Below are positions 42,857 to 53,032 of a stretch of 64,000 nt of DNA, one piece after another. This stretch comes from Pedobacter sp. R20-19. GTDB lineage: Bacteria; Bacteroidota; Bacteroidia; Sphingobacteriales; Sphingobacteriaceae. The translations under genes and the position numbers were made by a program. How positions within the stretch are numbered: the stretch's first letter is position 1; the number at the start of each line of letters is the position of its first letter. Below the pieces are notes generated by a model. That model saw only the letters and a list, made by a program, of their open reading frames with translations. It was not told where the DNA came from and did no database searches. The DNA is taken from assembly GCF_000708265.2 (NCBI RefSeq), contig NZ_JCKI01000002.1:791808-855807 (forward strand). Reading direction: 5' to 3'.

Positions 42857-44503
42857 TTATTCCGTTTCTTTAAGATTTTCAAAAAACAAATATCGGTCTT
42901 TTATGGCATCAGTTTCAGCTTTGCTATTGATATCAATCTTTAAAAATTCTCCCGTTCCGTTGTGATAAGTTGGCCAGTTTGTAAGTGGAATGCGATCTAT
43001 ACCCACGCCATTTGGATTGCCATTTTTAATAAAATTTACAAAATAACTTTGCATCTGTTTTGATACCTGGTAATCTTCTGCTTTCCAGGCATAATTATCC
43101 TGTATTTTTAGGTTACCCAACGCATATTCAATTTCGGATGCATGAAATGAGGTGCCGGTAATTACTTTATTGAGCATTTTCTTAATAAAAACCTGAAAGA
43201 AATTACCTTCCCGAATGGTACGCAGATTGAGTCCGGGGTGAGGATGCGCAAAAAGGTACCTGTAGACCGCTGCCGATTTATTTTGTGCATGAAGTTCAGC
43301 CAGTTTCCAACTACTATAATTAATGAGCCTATCACTCATGAGCTCACTTGCTGCCTTTTTTACCTCGTCATTGGTTTCGGCCGGATAGCGTACAAGTACT
43401 TCATCGGCTCTTTCACCATAAATCTTTTCCACCGCTTTTTTATAATTTTTTACGTTGATGCGGCGAAGTCGAAATAAGGCGATTGCAGGCACTTCCTGAG
43501 CATTCCATCCAACCAGTAAAGGAATATTGGCCTGTTTTCCGGCTATGAAAGTTTTTTCAGGATTCTCTTTCAGAAAGTAGCCATCTACTACTGGCCTGAA
43601 ACGGCGGGGATTTCCTTTTTCCACCAATTCTAAAAGTTTTTCTGCTGGCATTAACCGCATTTGAGCTATTGTTTTTGATTTAGATAAACCAGATAACTCT
43701 GTACCCAGTTCTTCTGATTTCTTCAAGGGCAGCACCATCGTACGTACATCAATTAAAGAACCACTTTCTGCAATGGCAGCAGAAAATAAACCACGAGAAA
43801 GCGATGAAACCAGATGTGCACTTACTGATTGTGCGCCTACTGATTCTCCACCTATCGTAACGCGATTGGGATCTCCGCCAAACTGACTAATATTTTTCTT
43901 GATCCACTCCAATGCTGCAACCTGATCAAGCAGGCCATAATTTCCTGAACCGCCATAGCCAGATTCCTGACTTAGTTCTGGATGTGACATAAACCCAAAT
44001 ACACCCAGCCGATAATTAATGGAAACATAAACAATACCCTGCTCTGCCATGCTTTCACCATCATATGCTGGCTGCGAGCCATCTCCATGGATAAATGAAC
44101 CCCCATGAATGAACACATAAACTGGCCGTTTTTCCTGATTGGAGCGTGCAGAAGTCCATACGTTTAAATAAAGACAATCTTCACTCATTTCTTTTGAACG
44201 GAATTCATATAAAAGGTTTGACTCCTGTACAGGGCGGGGTCCGAAATGTGTTGCATTTCTGGTTCCTTCCCATGGTAAGGGAGGTTGTGGTGCTTTCCAT
44301 CTTAATTCTCCAATCGGTGGTGCTGCATAGGGTATTCCTCTGAAAGATAACACACCATGATCTGATAGCGAACCCTGAACACGTCCGCCTGTTACCGTAA
44401 CAGATTTATTCGCTGATAATATTTTTTCGTTGTGGGCAAAAGTATAGTTGGAAAAGATGAAGAAATGCAGTGTAAGCAGGAGGGGAAGGGTGTTCTTAAA
44501 CAT
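42857..44503 (-). CDS. Secreted type-B carboxylesterase
   Basis: 548 residues with a signal peptide ending near residue 23 (FIFSNYTFAHN). The alpha/beta hydrolase with the type-B carboxylesterase layout is complete: FRGIPYAAPPIGELRWKAPQ, EDCLYLNVWTS, VFIHGGSFIHGDGS (oxyanion hole) and the nucleophile elbow GGESVGAQS with Ser221. Such enzymes hydrolyse ester bonds of xenobiotics or lipids in the periplasm. The substrate is unknown. Confidence 0.9.
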   Translation of the reverse strand: MFKNTLPLLLTLHFFIFSNYTFAHNEKILSANKSVTVTGGRVQGSLSDHGVLSFRGIPYAAPPIGELRWKAPQPPLPWEGTRNATHFGPRPVQESNLLYEFRSKEMSEDCLYLNVWTSARSNQEKRPVYVFIHGGSFIHGDGSQPAYDGESMAEQGIVYVSINYRLGVFGFMSHPELSQESGYGGSGNYGLLDQVAALEWIKKNISQFGGDPNRVTIGGESVGAQSVSAHLVSSLSRGLFSAAIAESGSLIDVRTMVLPLKKSEELGTELSGLSKSKTIAQMRLMPAEKLLELVEKGNPRRFRPVVDGYFLKENPEKTFIAGKQANIPLLVGWNAQEVPAIALFRLRRINVKNYKKAVEKIYGERADEVLVRYPAETNDEVKKAASELMSDRLINYSSWKLAELHAQNKSAAVYRYLFAHPHPGLNLRTIREGNFFQVFIKKMLNKVITGTSFHASEIEYALGNLKIQDNYAWKAEDYQVSKQMQSYFVNFIKNGNPNGVGIDRIPLTNWPTYHNGTGEFLKIDINSKAETDAIKDRYLFFENLKETE

Positions 44504-44583
44504 GTAAAGGCATAGAGGTTTAAATAATTATAATTTATCCGCATTAAAATGCAGATGCTCGTAGGCAATTTTTGAATGGTTTT

Positions 44584-45288
44584 TTAAAATGTATAAGTCA
44601 TCCAAAGCACGTCATCCTCAATTTGTTTAACATTTTTTAGCTTCATCAGGGTTGCGTCTTTTCCTTTTATTTTTGGATCAATCTCAAAAACTGATGATGT
44701 TTCCATTCCACCATCTGCAATGGGCAATAATAACTGATGAAATTCATCAATTAATCCAGCCTGTAGAAAGCTTCCGTTAATACGTGCGCCACCTTCCAGC
44801 ATCAGCTTTTCAATTCCGAACAATTTACGCAGTTTTTTTAAGGCTAATGTTAAATCTATTTCATCTTTTCCTGCAAAAATATAAGACACCCCAATATCCT
44901 GAAGGTGGGCAAGGTAACCATCCTTTACCTTTTCGGTTAAAATGGTAATAACCTGGTCGCCATGCAATATTGGTTCCTTCCAGCCTAATTTGGCATGCCC
45001 ATCTAAGGCAATGGCAAACTTGCCTGAAGCATCGTTTTTGCCAATAAAGTCATTTCGATCTATGGCAGAATGCCCACGCTTAATAATAGGTTTTTCGAAA
45101 TTCGTAAAATCCTTTTCCATCGTAGTTCTACCCACTATCCAGGCTTTAATTCCGATTTCTTCATGTGCTTGCTCAAACTTTTCTCTGAGCTTTTGCATCT
45201 TTTTACCATTGCCCCATTTTTCTCCTAAAATCTTTCCGTCTACAGAAGTCATCATAAGGCAAATTACATACGGTCGTTCATTTTTCAT
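44584..45288 (-). CDS. RibD C-terminal / dihydrofolate-reductase-like reductase
   Basis: 234 residues from the ATG at 45286-45288; ten extra codons upstream to 45318 have no support. NERPYVICLMMTSVDGKILG is the typical opening of the RibD-C fold, and KLMLEGGARINGSFLQAGLIDEF near the C-terminus binds the NADPH phosphate. Stand-alone members reduce small heterocyclic substrates. No riboflavin genes adjoin it, so the function is general-purpose or unknown. Confidence 0.85.
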   Translation of the reverse strand: MKNERPYVICLMMTSVDGKILGEKWGNGKKMQKLREKFEQAHEEIGIKAWIVGRTTMEKDFTNFEKPIIKRGHSAIDRNDFIGKNDASGKFAIALDGHAKLGWKEPILHGDQVITILTEKVKDGYLAHLQDIGVSYIFAGKDEIDLTLALKKLRKLFGIEKLMLEGGARINGSFLQAGLIDEFHQLLLPIADGGMETSSVFEIDPKIKGKDATLMKLKNVKQIEDDVLWMTYTF

Positions 45289-45477
45289 ATAGCGCTGACT
45301 GATACAAAAAGCTAACAAAAATTAATCAGGCTTGTTTTTGATTTATGGAAGGGGTGAGTACTATTGTTATATAAAAATGCCTTTACTAATCGGATCAGCC
45401 ACTTTATTTCAAATATTTAACAAATGTTAAAAGTAAATGACGAAGGATTATATAATTTGGGAACAGTATTTAATCAT

Positions 45478-46008
45478 ATGCAACATATTATAATCACTGC
45501 AGCTACGGCTGAAAACATCAGTACAATTCAACAAATTGGTAAAGAAACCTTTCACGAAACTTTCTCCGAAAGCAATACCAAAGAGGATATGCAAAAATAC
45601 CTTGATGAAAACTTTAGTGAACAAAAAGTTAAAAGCGAACTAAATAATAGCGAGTCAATGTTTTTCATTGCATGGGATGAAAGTCTTCCTGTAGGTTATT
45701 TAAAATTGAATATTGGTGCTGCACAAACTGAAGATCAGGGACAGGCGGCATTAGAAATTGAACGGATTTATGTCAAATCAACTCATCATGGTAAAAAGGT
45801 TGGCCAAATGCTTTATGAACAAGCATTGGTTACTGCAAAGCAATTAAAGAAAGATACCATATGGCTAGGGGTTTGGGAAGAAAATCCCAGAGCCATTAGG
45901 TTTTATGAAAAAAATGGTTTTGTTGCTTTTGATCAGCACATTTTTAAAATGGGTGATAATGAGCAAACTGATATTATGATGCGTAAAACGTTATCATCTG
46001 CAATCTAA
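45478..46008 (+). CDS. GNAT family N-acetyltransferase
   Basis: 176 residues from the ATG at 45478, where the typical GNAT beginning starts (IIITAATAENISTIQQIGKETF). A 54-nt longer frame from 45424 is possible. The acetyl-CoA-binding motif A is ERIYVKSTHHGKKVGQMLYEQAL, followed by IWLGVWEENPRAIRFYEKNGFVAF. It acetylates an amine of unknown identity. This type is often annotated as spermidine/spermine-like or ribosomal-protein acetyltransferase. It stands alone. Confidence 0.87.
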   Translation: MQHIIITAATAENISTIQQIGKETFHETFSESNTKEDMQKYLDENFSEQKVKSELNNSESMFFIAWDESLPVGYLKLNIGAAQTEDQGQAALEIERIYVKSTHHGKKVGQMLYEQALVTAKQLKKDTIWLGVWEENPRAIRFYEKNGFVAFDQHIFKMGDNEQTDIMMRKTLSSAI

Positions 46009-46463
46009 AACTGACTTTAGTATAGCCATCATAGATTTTGGTGGCTTGCTATGACCTTTAAATCTTCACTCATATTTTCAACATTAAGATAGGTAGTCCA
46101 TTTGCCTCTTTCTTAATCAATATATTATTGGTTGTAGCACTCTGCTATTACCTTTAAATCTTCATTGTTTACTTGCAACATCAAGAGATAATATTCTAAC
46201 TTATCAAAAAAACACTGTTTTAGCGTCCCGTTGTAGCCTGTTTTAAGTTAATTTCATAGCCATTTTCAAGGGTTCATTCCAACCTGAAGTTCAACTTCAT
46301 TATAACTTCATAAATCTGTGGTTATTTCGTATCAGTATTAATTAAATGGGGTAAACTAAATTACAGAACGGAACTGCATGATGAAGCAGTGATCATCCTG
46401 AATGAATCGATCCCAGATTAATCAGATAGAAAAAAAATCAGATAACTATTCACAAAAAACAAA
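46009..46463. repeat. Spacer with two imperfect direct repeats upstream of the RND operon
   Basis: GCTATGACCTTTAAATCTTC (from 46048) and GCTATTACCTTTAAATCTTC (from 46144) start two copies of about 50 nt, 96 nt apart, both continuing with a CAACAT-AAGA-like stretch. No gene or clear regulator site was found. The RND operon promoter must lie in the last 200 nt. Confidence 0.5.
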
Positions 46464-47546
46464 ATGAAAAGAAATGTCATGTTCCTCGCTTTAAGCGTTT
46501 TGCTTTATGTAACAGGATGTACATCAAAAAAGGAAGAGAAAGAAGAGGAGGTTACTTATGCGGTTACTACACCGTTAAAGATCGATACTTCATACACCAA
46601 AGAGTATGTTTCTCAAATTAAATCGGTTAGAAACATCGAAATCCACGGACAAGAAAAAGGCTATTTGCAAAACATTTATGTTGATGAAGGTCAACATGTA
46701 AATGCGGGTCAGGTTTTATTTAAAATTATGCCTAGAATGGCACAGGCTGAATTGTTAAAGGCACAGGCCGAAACCAAAGCTGCAGAAATTGAACTGGAAA
46801 ATACAAAGTTACTATCAGATAAAAATGTGGTTTCGAAAAATGAGCTGGCCATGGCGAAAGCTAAATTACAATCGGCCAATGCAGAAACTGCAATGGCTAA
46901 AATGCACCTTGCCTTTACCGAAATCAGGGCACCTTTTGCAGGTACCATTGATCGTATTCCATTTAAATTGGGAAGCTTGGTTGATGAAGGCGCTTTATTA
47001 ACCAGCCTATCAGATAATAGCCAGGTTTTTGCTTATTTCAATGTTTCAGAACCTGAATATCTCACTTACCAAAGCACGGTTAAGGCAAAAGGTGAACAGG
47101 AAGTTGGTTTATTACTTGCTAATAATGAAGTACTTAAATCAAAAGGAAAAGTAGAGGTAATTGAGAGTGAATTTAATAATGAAACCGGAAACATCGCTTT
47201 CAGGGCCCGCTTCAATAATCCTGATAACTTGTTAAGAAACGGCGAAACCGGTAAAATCCAAATGGTGGTTCCATTAAAAAACGCATTGGTTATTCCGCAA
47301 AAAGCTACTTATGAGATTCAGGATAAAACCTATGTATTTGTTGTTGGAAACGATAACAGAGTACATTCAAGAGAAATTACAATCGTAACTGAAATTCCGG
47401 ATTTATACATTGTAGGTGCTGATTTAAAAGAAGGCGATAAGATTTTGCTGGAAGGCATTCAGAAGGTAAAGGATGGCGACAAAATTAAATACAAGCTATC
47501 CAATCCGAAGGATGTAATTAACCAATTAAGACTTGCTGCAGAGTAA
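46464..47546 (+). CDS. RND efflux periplasmic adaptor (membrane fusion protein)
   Basis: 360 residues. The lipoprotein signal ends at LYVTGCTSKKE, anchoring it to the inner membrane outer leaflet. Barrel-sandwich halves (YLQNIYVDEGQHVNAGQVLFK and IRAPFAGTIDRIPFKLGSLV) flank a helical hairpin rich in Ala and Lys (about residues 95-150). A beta-barrel domain and the membrane-proximal end follow. It links the pump to the outer-membrane channel. First gene of a three-gene operon; 21 nt to the pump gene. No TetR- or AraC-type regulator adjoins it. Confidence 0.93.
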   Translation: MKRNVMFLALSVLLYVTGCTSKKEEKEEEVTYAVTTPLKIDTSYTKEYVSQIKSVRNIEIHGQEKGYLQNIYVDEGQHVNAGQVLFKIMPRMAQAELLKAQAETKAAEIELENTKLLSDKNVVSKNELAMAKAKLQSANAETAMAKMHLAFTEIRAPFAGTIDRIPFKLGSLVDEGALLTSLSDNSQVFAYFNVSEPEYLTYQSTVKAKGEQEVGLLLANNEVLKSKGKVEVIESEFNNETGNIAFRARFNNPDNLLRNGETGKIQMVVPLKNALVIPQKATYEIQDKTYVFVVGNDNRVHSREITIVTEIPDLYIVGADLKEGDKILLEGIQKVKDGDKIKYKLSNPKDVINQLRLAAE

Positions 47547-47567
47547 TCACCCTTTAATCTTAATATT

Positions 47568-50500
47568 ATGTTCGGTAAATTTATACAGAGGCCAGTCCTC
47601 TCTATCGTAATATCGCTAGTTATTGTGTTTCTGGGTGTTTTGGCCATCACAGGTCTGCCCGTAACCCAATTTCCAACGATATCTCCACCTAAAGTAAACA
47701 TCACGGCTGAGTATCCGGGTGCAAACAACGAGTTATTAGTTAAATCAGTTATCATTCCATTAGAGCGTGCCTTAAATGGTGTACCAGGAATGAAATATAT
47801 TGCTTCAAATGCTGGTAATGATGGTGAAGCCAGTGTTCAGGTGGTTTTTAACCTCGGGACAGATCCTAATCAAGCCTCATTAAACGTGCAAAACCGTGTG
47901 GCTGCAGTGAACAACAAGCTCCCTCCATTGGTTATTCGTGAAGGGGTAAAAATTAGTAGGGAAGAGCCTAACATGTTGATGTATATTAACTTGTATAGTA
48001 AAGACCCGAAAATGAATCAGAACTTCCTATACAATTTTGCGGATATCAATTTACTTTCAGAATTGAAAAGGGTAGATGGAGTAGGATTTGCAGATATTCT
48101 TGGAGACAGGGATTATGCCATGCGGATCTGGTTGAAGCCAGACAGGATGCAGACTTATAAAATCTCTCCTGATGAAGTAATGGATGCTTTAGGCAAGCAA
48201 AGTTTAGAAGCTTCGCCAGGTAAAACAGGTGAAAGTTCAGGTCAGCGTTCTGAAGCTTTTGAGTATACATTGAAATATTCAGGTCGTTTTACGACACCTG
48301 AGCAATATGGAAATATCATTTTACGGGCCAATGCCAATGGTGAAATGTTGCGTTTAAAGGATGTTGCTGATATCAGTTTCAGTTCTTCATTCTATAACCT
48401 TTATTCTACCTTAAATGGAAAATCTTCAGCAGCTATTGTATTAAAACAATCCTACGGAAGTAATGCCACACAGGTAATTAAAGATGTTAAAGCCAAAATG
48501 GCTGAAATTAAAGCCACATCTTTTCCTAAAGGTTTGGATTATGAAATCAGTTATGATGTTTCTAAATTTTTGGATGCATCTATTGAGAAGGTAGTTCACA
48601 CATTGGTAGAAGCTTTCATTCTGGTGGGTTTAGTGGTATTCTTGTTCCTGGGCGACTGGAGATCAACGCTAATTCCGGCGATTGCAGTTCCGGTATCGTT
48701 AATTGGTACGTTCGTATTTATGCAGTTCTTTGGCATTACTCTAAACCTGATTACCCTTTTTGCCTTAGTAATGGCTATTGGTGTGGTTGTGGATGATGCG
48801 ATTGTGGTAATTGAAGCCGTACATGCCAAGCTAGAGCATGATCCGAAGTTATCTGTTTTGAAGGCCACACAAATGGCCATGAAAGAAATCAGCGGAGCTA
48901 TTATTGCCATTACGTTTTTAATGGCTGCGGTATTTATTCCGGTGACTTTTATGTCTGGGCCGGTAGGTATTTTTTACCGCCAGTTCTCCATCACCATGGC
49001 TACAGCAATTATTTTATCAGGTGTGGTAGCATTAACTTTAACACCAGCATTATGTGCCATGATGTTAAAAAATAATCATGGTGTTGCTAAAAAGAAAACC
49101 GTTGTTGATAAATTATTGGATGGCTTTAACAATGCCTTTTACAAACTAACTGGCCGATATGAAAATATATTGAGCAAAGTAGTAGGCAGACGCTTATTTA
49201 CTTTTGGTACATTAGCTGTATTTTGTGTCGGTATATATTTCATTAGCAATAGTGTGCCATCAGGCTTTATTCCGAATGAAGATCAGGGGATGGTTTATGC
49301 CATTCTTCAAATGCCTCCAGGTTCAACCTTGGAGCGTACCAATCAGGCTGCAGAAAAATTGCAAAAAATGTCTGAAGATGTGGAAGGCGTTAAGTCTGTT
49401 TCATCATTAGCTGGTTATGAGGTTTTATCAGAAGGTACAGGATCAAATACTGGTACATGTTTAATTAACCTTAAAGATTGGAGCGAACGTAAAAACTCTG
49501 CAACAGATGTAATTAAAGAGCTCGAAGAAAAGGCCAAAGATATTCCTGGTGCTACAGTTGAATTTTTCCAACCACCAGCAGTACCAGGATACGGAGCCGC
49601 AGGCGGTTTCGAGTGTCGTCTTCAGGATATGGCCGGAAGTGGCGATTACAAAAAACTGGAAACGGTAGGTAATGATTTTGTAAAGGAATTAAATAAGCGG
49701 AAAGAACTTTCTTCCGTATTTACATTCTTTAGTGCAAGTTTCCCACAATATATGCTGAACATTGATAATGATCTGGCGCAGCAAAAAGGCGTAAGTATTG
49801 ATAATGCCATGAGTACCTTATCTACTTACGTAGGTAGTGATTATGAAACCAGTTTCATTAAGTATGACCGTCCTTATAAAGTGGTTGTTCAGGCTTCTCC
49901 GCAATACAGGGCCTTACCTGAAGATGTATTAAAGCTTTATGTTAAAAATGATAAAGATGAAATGGTGCCTTTTTCAGCCTTTATGACAATGAAAAAAGTA
50001 TACGGTCCATCAGAAATTACCAGACATAACATGCACAATGCCGCAGAGATCAGTGGTCAGGCAGCACCGGGTTACAGCTCTGGCCAGGCTATTGAAGCCA
50101 TTAAAGAAGTGGCACAAAAAACCTTGCCACGTGGTTATGCTATAGATTGGGCAGGTATTTCAAAAGATGAGGTGTCTCGTGGTAACGAAGCCATTTATAT
50201 CTTTTTAATCTGTTTAGGTTTCGTATATCTGGTATTGGCAGCGCAGTATGAAAGCTTCATTTTGCCACTGGCCGTTATCTTATCACTTCCTACCGGTATT
50301 TTTGGTGCATTTTTATTCATAAAACTGTTTGGATTAGAAAATAACATCTATGCACAGGTCGCCATGGTCATGCTGATTGGGCTGCTCGGGAAGAATGCCG
50401 TATTAATTGTGGAGTTTGCCATGCACCGGCATAGTCAGGGTGTAACGATTATTAAAGCCGCTATGGAAGGTGCAGCCATTAGGTTCAGACCAATTTTAAT

Positions 50501-50738
50501 GACATCCTTTGCTTTCGTTGCAGGTTTAATTCCGCTCACTATAGCTACCGGACCAGGAAGAATTGGTAACAGAACAATTGGTACGGCTGCCGCCGGAGGG
50601 ATGATATTCGGTACCGTTTTAGGTGTGTTAATTATCCCGGGTTTGTTTTACGTATTTGGTACAATAGCAACTAAACGTAAGCTCACCACTATTGAAGAAG
50701 GACATCCGTTAACTGAAGAAATTGAAGACAATGTTTAA
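47568..50738 (+). CDS. RND efflux pump, HAE1 family
   Basis: 1056 residues, typical for AcrB-like trimeric pumps. Twelve membrane segments and two large periplasmic loops are evident. The start FIQRPVLSIVISLVIVFLGV, the proton-relay aspartate pair in AIGVVVDDAIVVIEAVHAK, the porter-loop wording SFYNLYSTLNGKSSAAIVLKQ and the final MLIGLLGKNAVLIVEFAMHR are all family marks. It uses proton motive force to export amphiphilic compounds. The stop overlaps the outer-membrane factor gene by 8 nt. Confidence 0.95.
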   Translation: MFGKFIQRPVLSIVISLVIVFLGVLAITGLPVTQFPTISPPKVNITAEYPGANNELLVKSVIIPLERALNGVPGMKYIASNAGNDGEASVQVVFNLGTDPNQASLNVQNRVAAVNNKLPPLVIREGVKISREEPNMLMYINLYSKDPKMNQNFLYNFADINLLSELKRVDGVGFADILGDRDYAMRIWLKPDRMQTYKISPDEVMDALGKQSLEASPGKTGESSGQRSEAFEYTLKYSGRFTTPEQYGNIILRANANGEMLRLKDVADISFSSSFYNLYSTLNGKSSAAIVLKQSYGSNATQVIKDVKAKMAEIKATSFPKGLDYEISYDVSKFLDASIEKVVHTLVEAFILVGLVVFLFLGDWRSTLIPAIAVPVSLIGTFVFMQFFGITLNLITLFALVMAIGVVVDDAIVVIEAVHAKLEHDPKLSVLKATQMAMKEISGAIIAITFLMAAVFIPVTFMSGPVGIFYRQFSITMATAIILSGVVALTLTPALCAMMLKNNHGVAKKKTVVDKLLDGFNNAFYKLTGRYENILSKVVGRRLFTFGTLAVFCVGIYFISNSVPSGFIPNEDQGMVYAILQMPPGSTLERTNQAAEKLQKMSEDVEGVKSVSSLAGYEVLSEGTGSNTGTCLINLKDWSERKNSATDVIKELEEKAKDIPGATVEFFQPPAVPGYGAAGGFECRLQDMAGSGDYKKLETVGNDFVKELNKRKELSSVFTFFSASFPQYMLNIDNDLAQQKGVSIDNAMSTLSTYVGSDYETSFIKYDRPYKVVVQASPQYRALPEDVLKLYVKNDKDEMVPFSAFMTMKKVYGPSEITRHNMHNAAEISGQAAPGYSSGQAIEAIKEVAQKTLPRGYAIDWAGISKDEVSRGNEAIYIFLICLGFVYLVLAAQYESFILPLAVILSLPTGIFGAFLFIKLFGLENNIYAQVAMVMLIGLLGKNAVLIVEFAMHRHSQGVTIIKAAMEGAAIRFRPILMTSFAFVAGLIPLTIATGPGRIGNRTIGTAAAGGMIFGTVLGVLIIPGLFYVFGTIATKRKLTTIEEGHPLTEEIEDNV

Positions 50739-52164
50739 AAATAGCATTTATAAAAGCCTTGGTTTAGCTGTGCTATGTACAGCTTATACTGCCTGTAAAT
50801 TACCAGAGGTTGCGCAACGTGCTGAAAATAAAAACGTACCTGAGGGTTTTAGTGACTCAAAAGATACCGTGAACAGTGCAAGCATCCAGTGGAAAACATT
50901 TTTTACAGATCCTAACCTGGTAAGCCTGATTGATACGGCTTTAAAAAACAATCAGGAATTAAATATCACTTTACAAGATATTGAAATTGCCAGAAATGAT
51001 ATAAAAGCCAAAAAAGGTGATCTTTTACCAACAGTAGGTTATGGTGTTGGCGCCGGACTAGAAAAAGTAGGTCGTTATACCAGTGATGGTGCGGGTGATG
51101 CTTCAACAGAGATTACCCCTGGCAAAGGCGTTCCTGATGTATTGCCAGATTATAAATTTGGCCTTCAGGCTAACTGGGAAGCAGATATTTGGCACAAATT
51201 GCGGAATGCGAAGCAATCGGCAGTGAATCATTATCTATCCACCATTGCGGGGAAAAACTTTGTGGTCACTAACCTGGTGGCTGAGGTAGCCAATTCTTAT
51301 TATGAATTGCTGGCCTTAGATAACCAGTTGGATATTGTAAAACAAAACATCAAAATTCAAAGCGATGCGTTGGAACTCATGAAGATTCAGAAAGAGGCTA
51401 CCAGAGTTACTGAACTTGCTGTAAGGAAATTTCAGGCTGAGGTTTTAAGCTCTAAAAGCATGCAATTTGATATTCAGCAAAATATAACGGAGACAGAAAA
51501 TAAAATCAATTTTTTATTAGGCCGATACCCACAACCAATTATCAGGGATGGAAAGAGTTTTACAGATCTGGTTCCTGCAACGGTACAATCTGGTATTCCA
51601 TCGCAGTTATTGGCTAACCGACCTGATATTAAACAGGCAGAACTTGAACTAGCGGCAGCAAAGTTAGATGTGAAAGTGGCGAAAGCGCAATTCTATCCTT
51701 CCCTAAGCATTTCTGCAACATTAGGCTATCAGGCTTTTAACCCAAGCTATTTACTAAGGACACCAGAATCTTTAATCTATTCTTTAGCAGGAGATTTAGC
51801 CGGACCGTTGATTAATAAAAATGCGATTAAAGCTGAATATCTTACCGCAAACGCTAAACAGTTACAAGCGGTTTTTGATTACGAGAAGACCATTTTAAAT
51901 GGTTATATAGAAGTAGCCAATCAAATGTCTAATATTAATAACCTGCAAAAAAGCTATGACTTAAAAAATCAGCAAGTAAAAGCACTTACTGAATCTATAG
52001 ACATTTCCAATGCTTTATTTAGATCGGCCCGTGCAGATTATTTTGAAGTTTTGATGACGCAACGTGATGCCCTACAATCAAAATTGGAGTTAATTGAAAC
52101 TAAAAAGCAACAGCTAAATGCAGTAGTTAATATTTATCATGCCCTTGGAGGGGGATGGAACTAA
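50731..52164 (+). CDS. TolC-like outer-membrane efflux lipoprotein (NodT/OprM type)
   Basis: 478 residues from the ATG at 50731, overlapping the pump gene by 8 nt; a TTG at 50722 is less likely. The lipobox is CTAYTACKLP, so it is lipid-anchored in the outer membrane. Two OEP repeats are visible: FTDPNLVSLIDTALKNNQEL and later LLANRPDIKQAELELAAAKL with VKVAKAQFYPSLSISATLGY. It forms the exit duct of the tripartite pump. A strong terminator follows. Confidence 0.92.
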   Translation: MFKNSIYKSLGLAVLCTAYTACKLPEVAQRAENKNVPEGFSDSKDTVNSASIQWKTFFTDPNLVSLIDTALKNNQELNITLQDIEIARNDIKAKKGDLLPTVGYGVGAGLEKVGRYTSDGAGDASTEITPGKGVPDVLPDYKFGLQANWEADIWHKLRNAKQSAVNHYLSTIAGKNFVVTNLVAEVANSYYELLALDNQLDIVKQNIKIQSDALELMKIQKEATRVTELAVRKFQAEVLSSKSMQFDIQQNITETENKINFLLGRYPQPIIRDGKSFTDLVPATVQSGIPSQLLANRPDIKQAELELAAAKLDVKVAKAQFYPSLSISATLGYQAFNPSYLLRTPESLIYSLAGDLAGPLINKNAIKAEYLTANAKQLQAVFDYEKTILNGYIEVANQMSNINNLQKSYDLKNQQVKALTESIDISNALFRSARADYFEVLMTQRDALQSKLELIETKKQQLNAVVNIYHALGGGWN

Positions 52165-52192
52165 AGCCTATTGTAGATTTTAGTATATTTTT

Positions 52193-52224
52193 AAGCGGCC
52201 TTCGAATTTTTTCGAAGGCCGCTT
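52193..52224 (+). terminator. Rho-independent terminator of the RND operon
   Basis: AAGCGGCCTTCGAA (52193-52206) pairs perfectly with TTCGAAGGCCGCTT (52211-52224) around a TTTT loop, and TTT follows. Confidence 0.93.
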
Positions 52225-52421
52225 TTTATATAGTGTATTTTAGATAAGAGATAAACCTTAAGCATTATAGATTATTGATCATAGGAAGAAATGGTGTTGG
52301 TTTTTCTTTCGTTTTGGTTGTAGTTTAACTAATGCGAAAAAAATCGAAACTTTTTTTATGTAAATTCTTTTAATTACAAGGTTAATAGTATAATTTTGTA
52401 GCGTTAACCAAATATAATTTT

Positions 52422-52634
52422 ATGGGTAATTTATCTCATCCGGAACCAGTAAAAAAATCCGATAGGGTAGAATCCAATCATAAGACTTTTAACGAATCCT
52501 ATACGCCGAGTTCAAAGAGAAAATTTGAAGGATGGCCAATTTTGTGGATTTTATTAATTCTTTCCATTCTTTTGCTTATCATTTGGTACACCGGATCAGC
52601 TTCTACGATCATAGAGTGGATAGAGAAAAAATAA
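52422..52634 (+). CDS. Small single-pass membrane protein
   Basis: 70 residues. A soluble, Lys/Ser-rich N-terminus of about 36 residues is followed by one membrane helix (WPILWILLILSILLLIIWYT) and a short tail WIEKK. No family recognised. TAATTTTG at 52391-52398 fits the -7 box 23 nt before the ATG. Gene call rests on this promoter-like site, good start context and a typical membrane protein profile. Confidence 0.6.
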   Translation: MGNLSHPEPVKKSDRVESNHKTFNESYTPSSKRKFEGWPILWILLILSILLLIIWYTGSASTIIEWIEKK

Positions 52635-52736
52635 AATAATTTAGCGCCAATATCCTTTAAAAGGATACTAATTAAATTGCAGGCCGAAATTAGAATGATT
52701 GCGAGAGCGCTAATTTAAGTGGTTCAATAATTTTAC

Positions 52737-52847
52737 TTAGAATTTTTCATCATCGCTTGGAATCTGTTCTGCAGAAAAATAGCAATATAACATGATGGCG
52801 AATGATCCAATGTAGAAGGCTGCTGTGATTAAAAGGAATGTGCTCAT
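52737..52847 (-). CDS. Very short membrane protein (36 residues)
   Basis: On the minus strand an ATG at 52845-52847 encodes STFLLITAAFYIGSFAIMLY, then CYFSAEQIPSDDEKF, ending at 52737. It has one membrane helix and an acidic tail, a profile seen in many small membrane regulators. There is no clear Shine-Dalgarno or promoter, so it is tentative. Apart from this frame, the stretch 52635-53032 shows nothing else. Confidence 0.35.
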   Translation of the reverse strand: MSTFLLITAAFYIGSFAIMLYCYFSAEQIPSDDEKF

Positions 52848-53032
52848 GATCTAGGATGTTTTGGTTAGGTTATTTTAACATTAAGTTTTCGTGAATTGTT
52901 TATTAAACATAGAAATAAAAATGAAATAAGTCAATAGTGTTGAAAAATATTTATTTATTTTTTTTGAGCTTCATTTAGCCAAATAATAAAAACAAATCTT
53001 TATGAATTGCCGAAAGTCTAAATGTAAAAATA

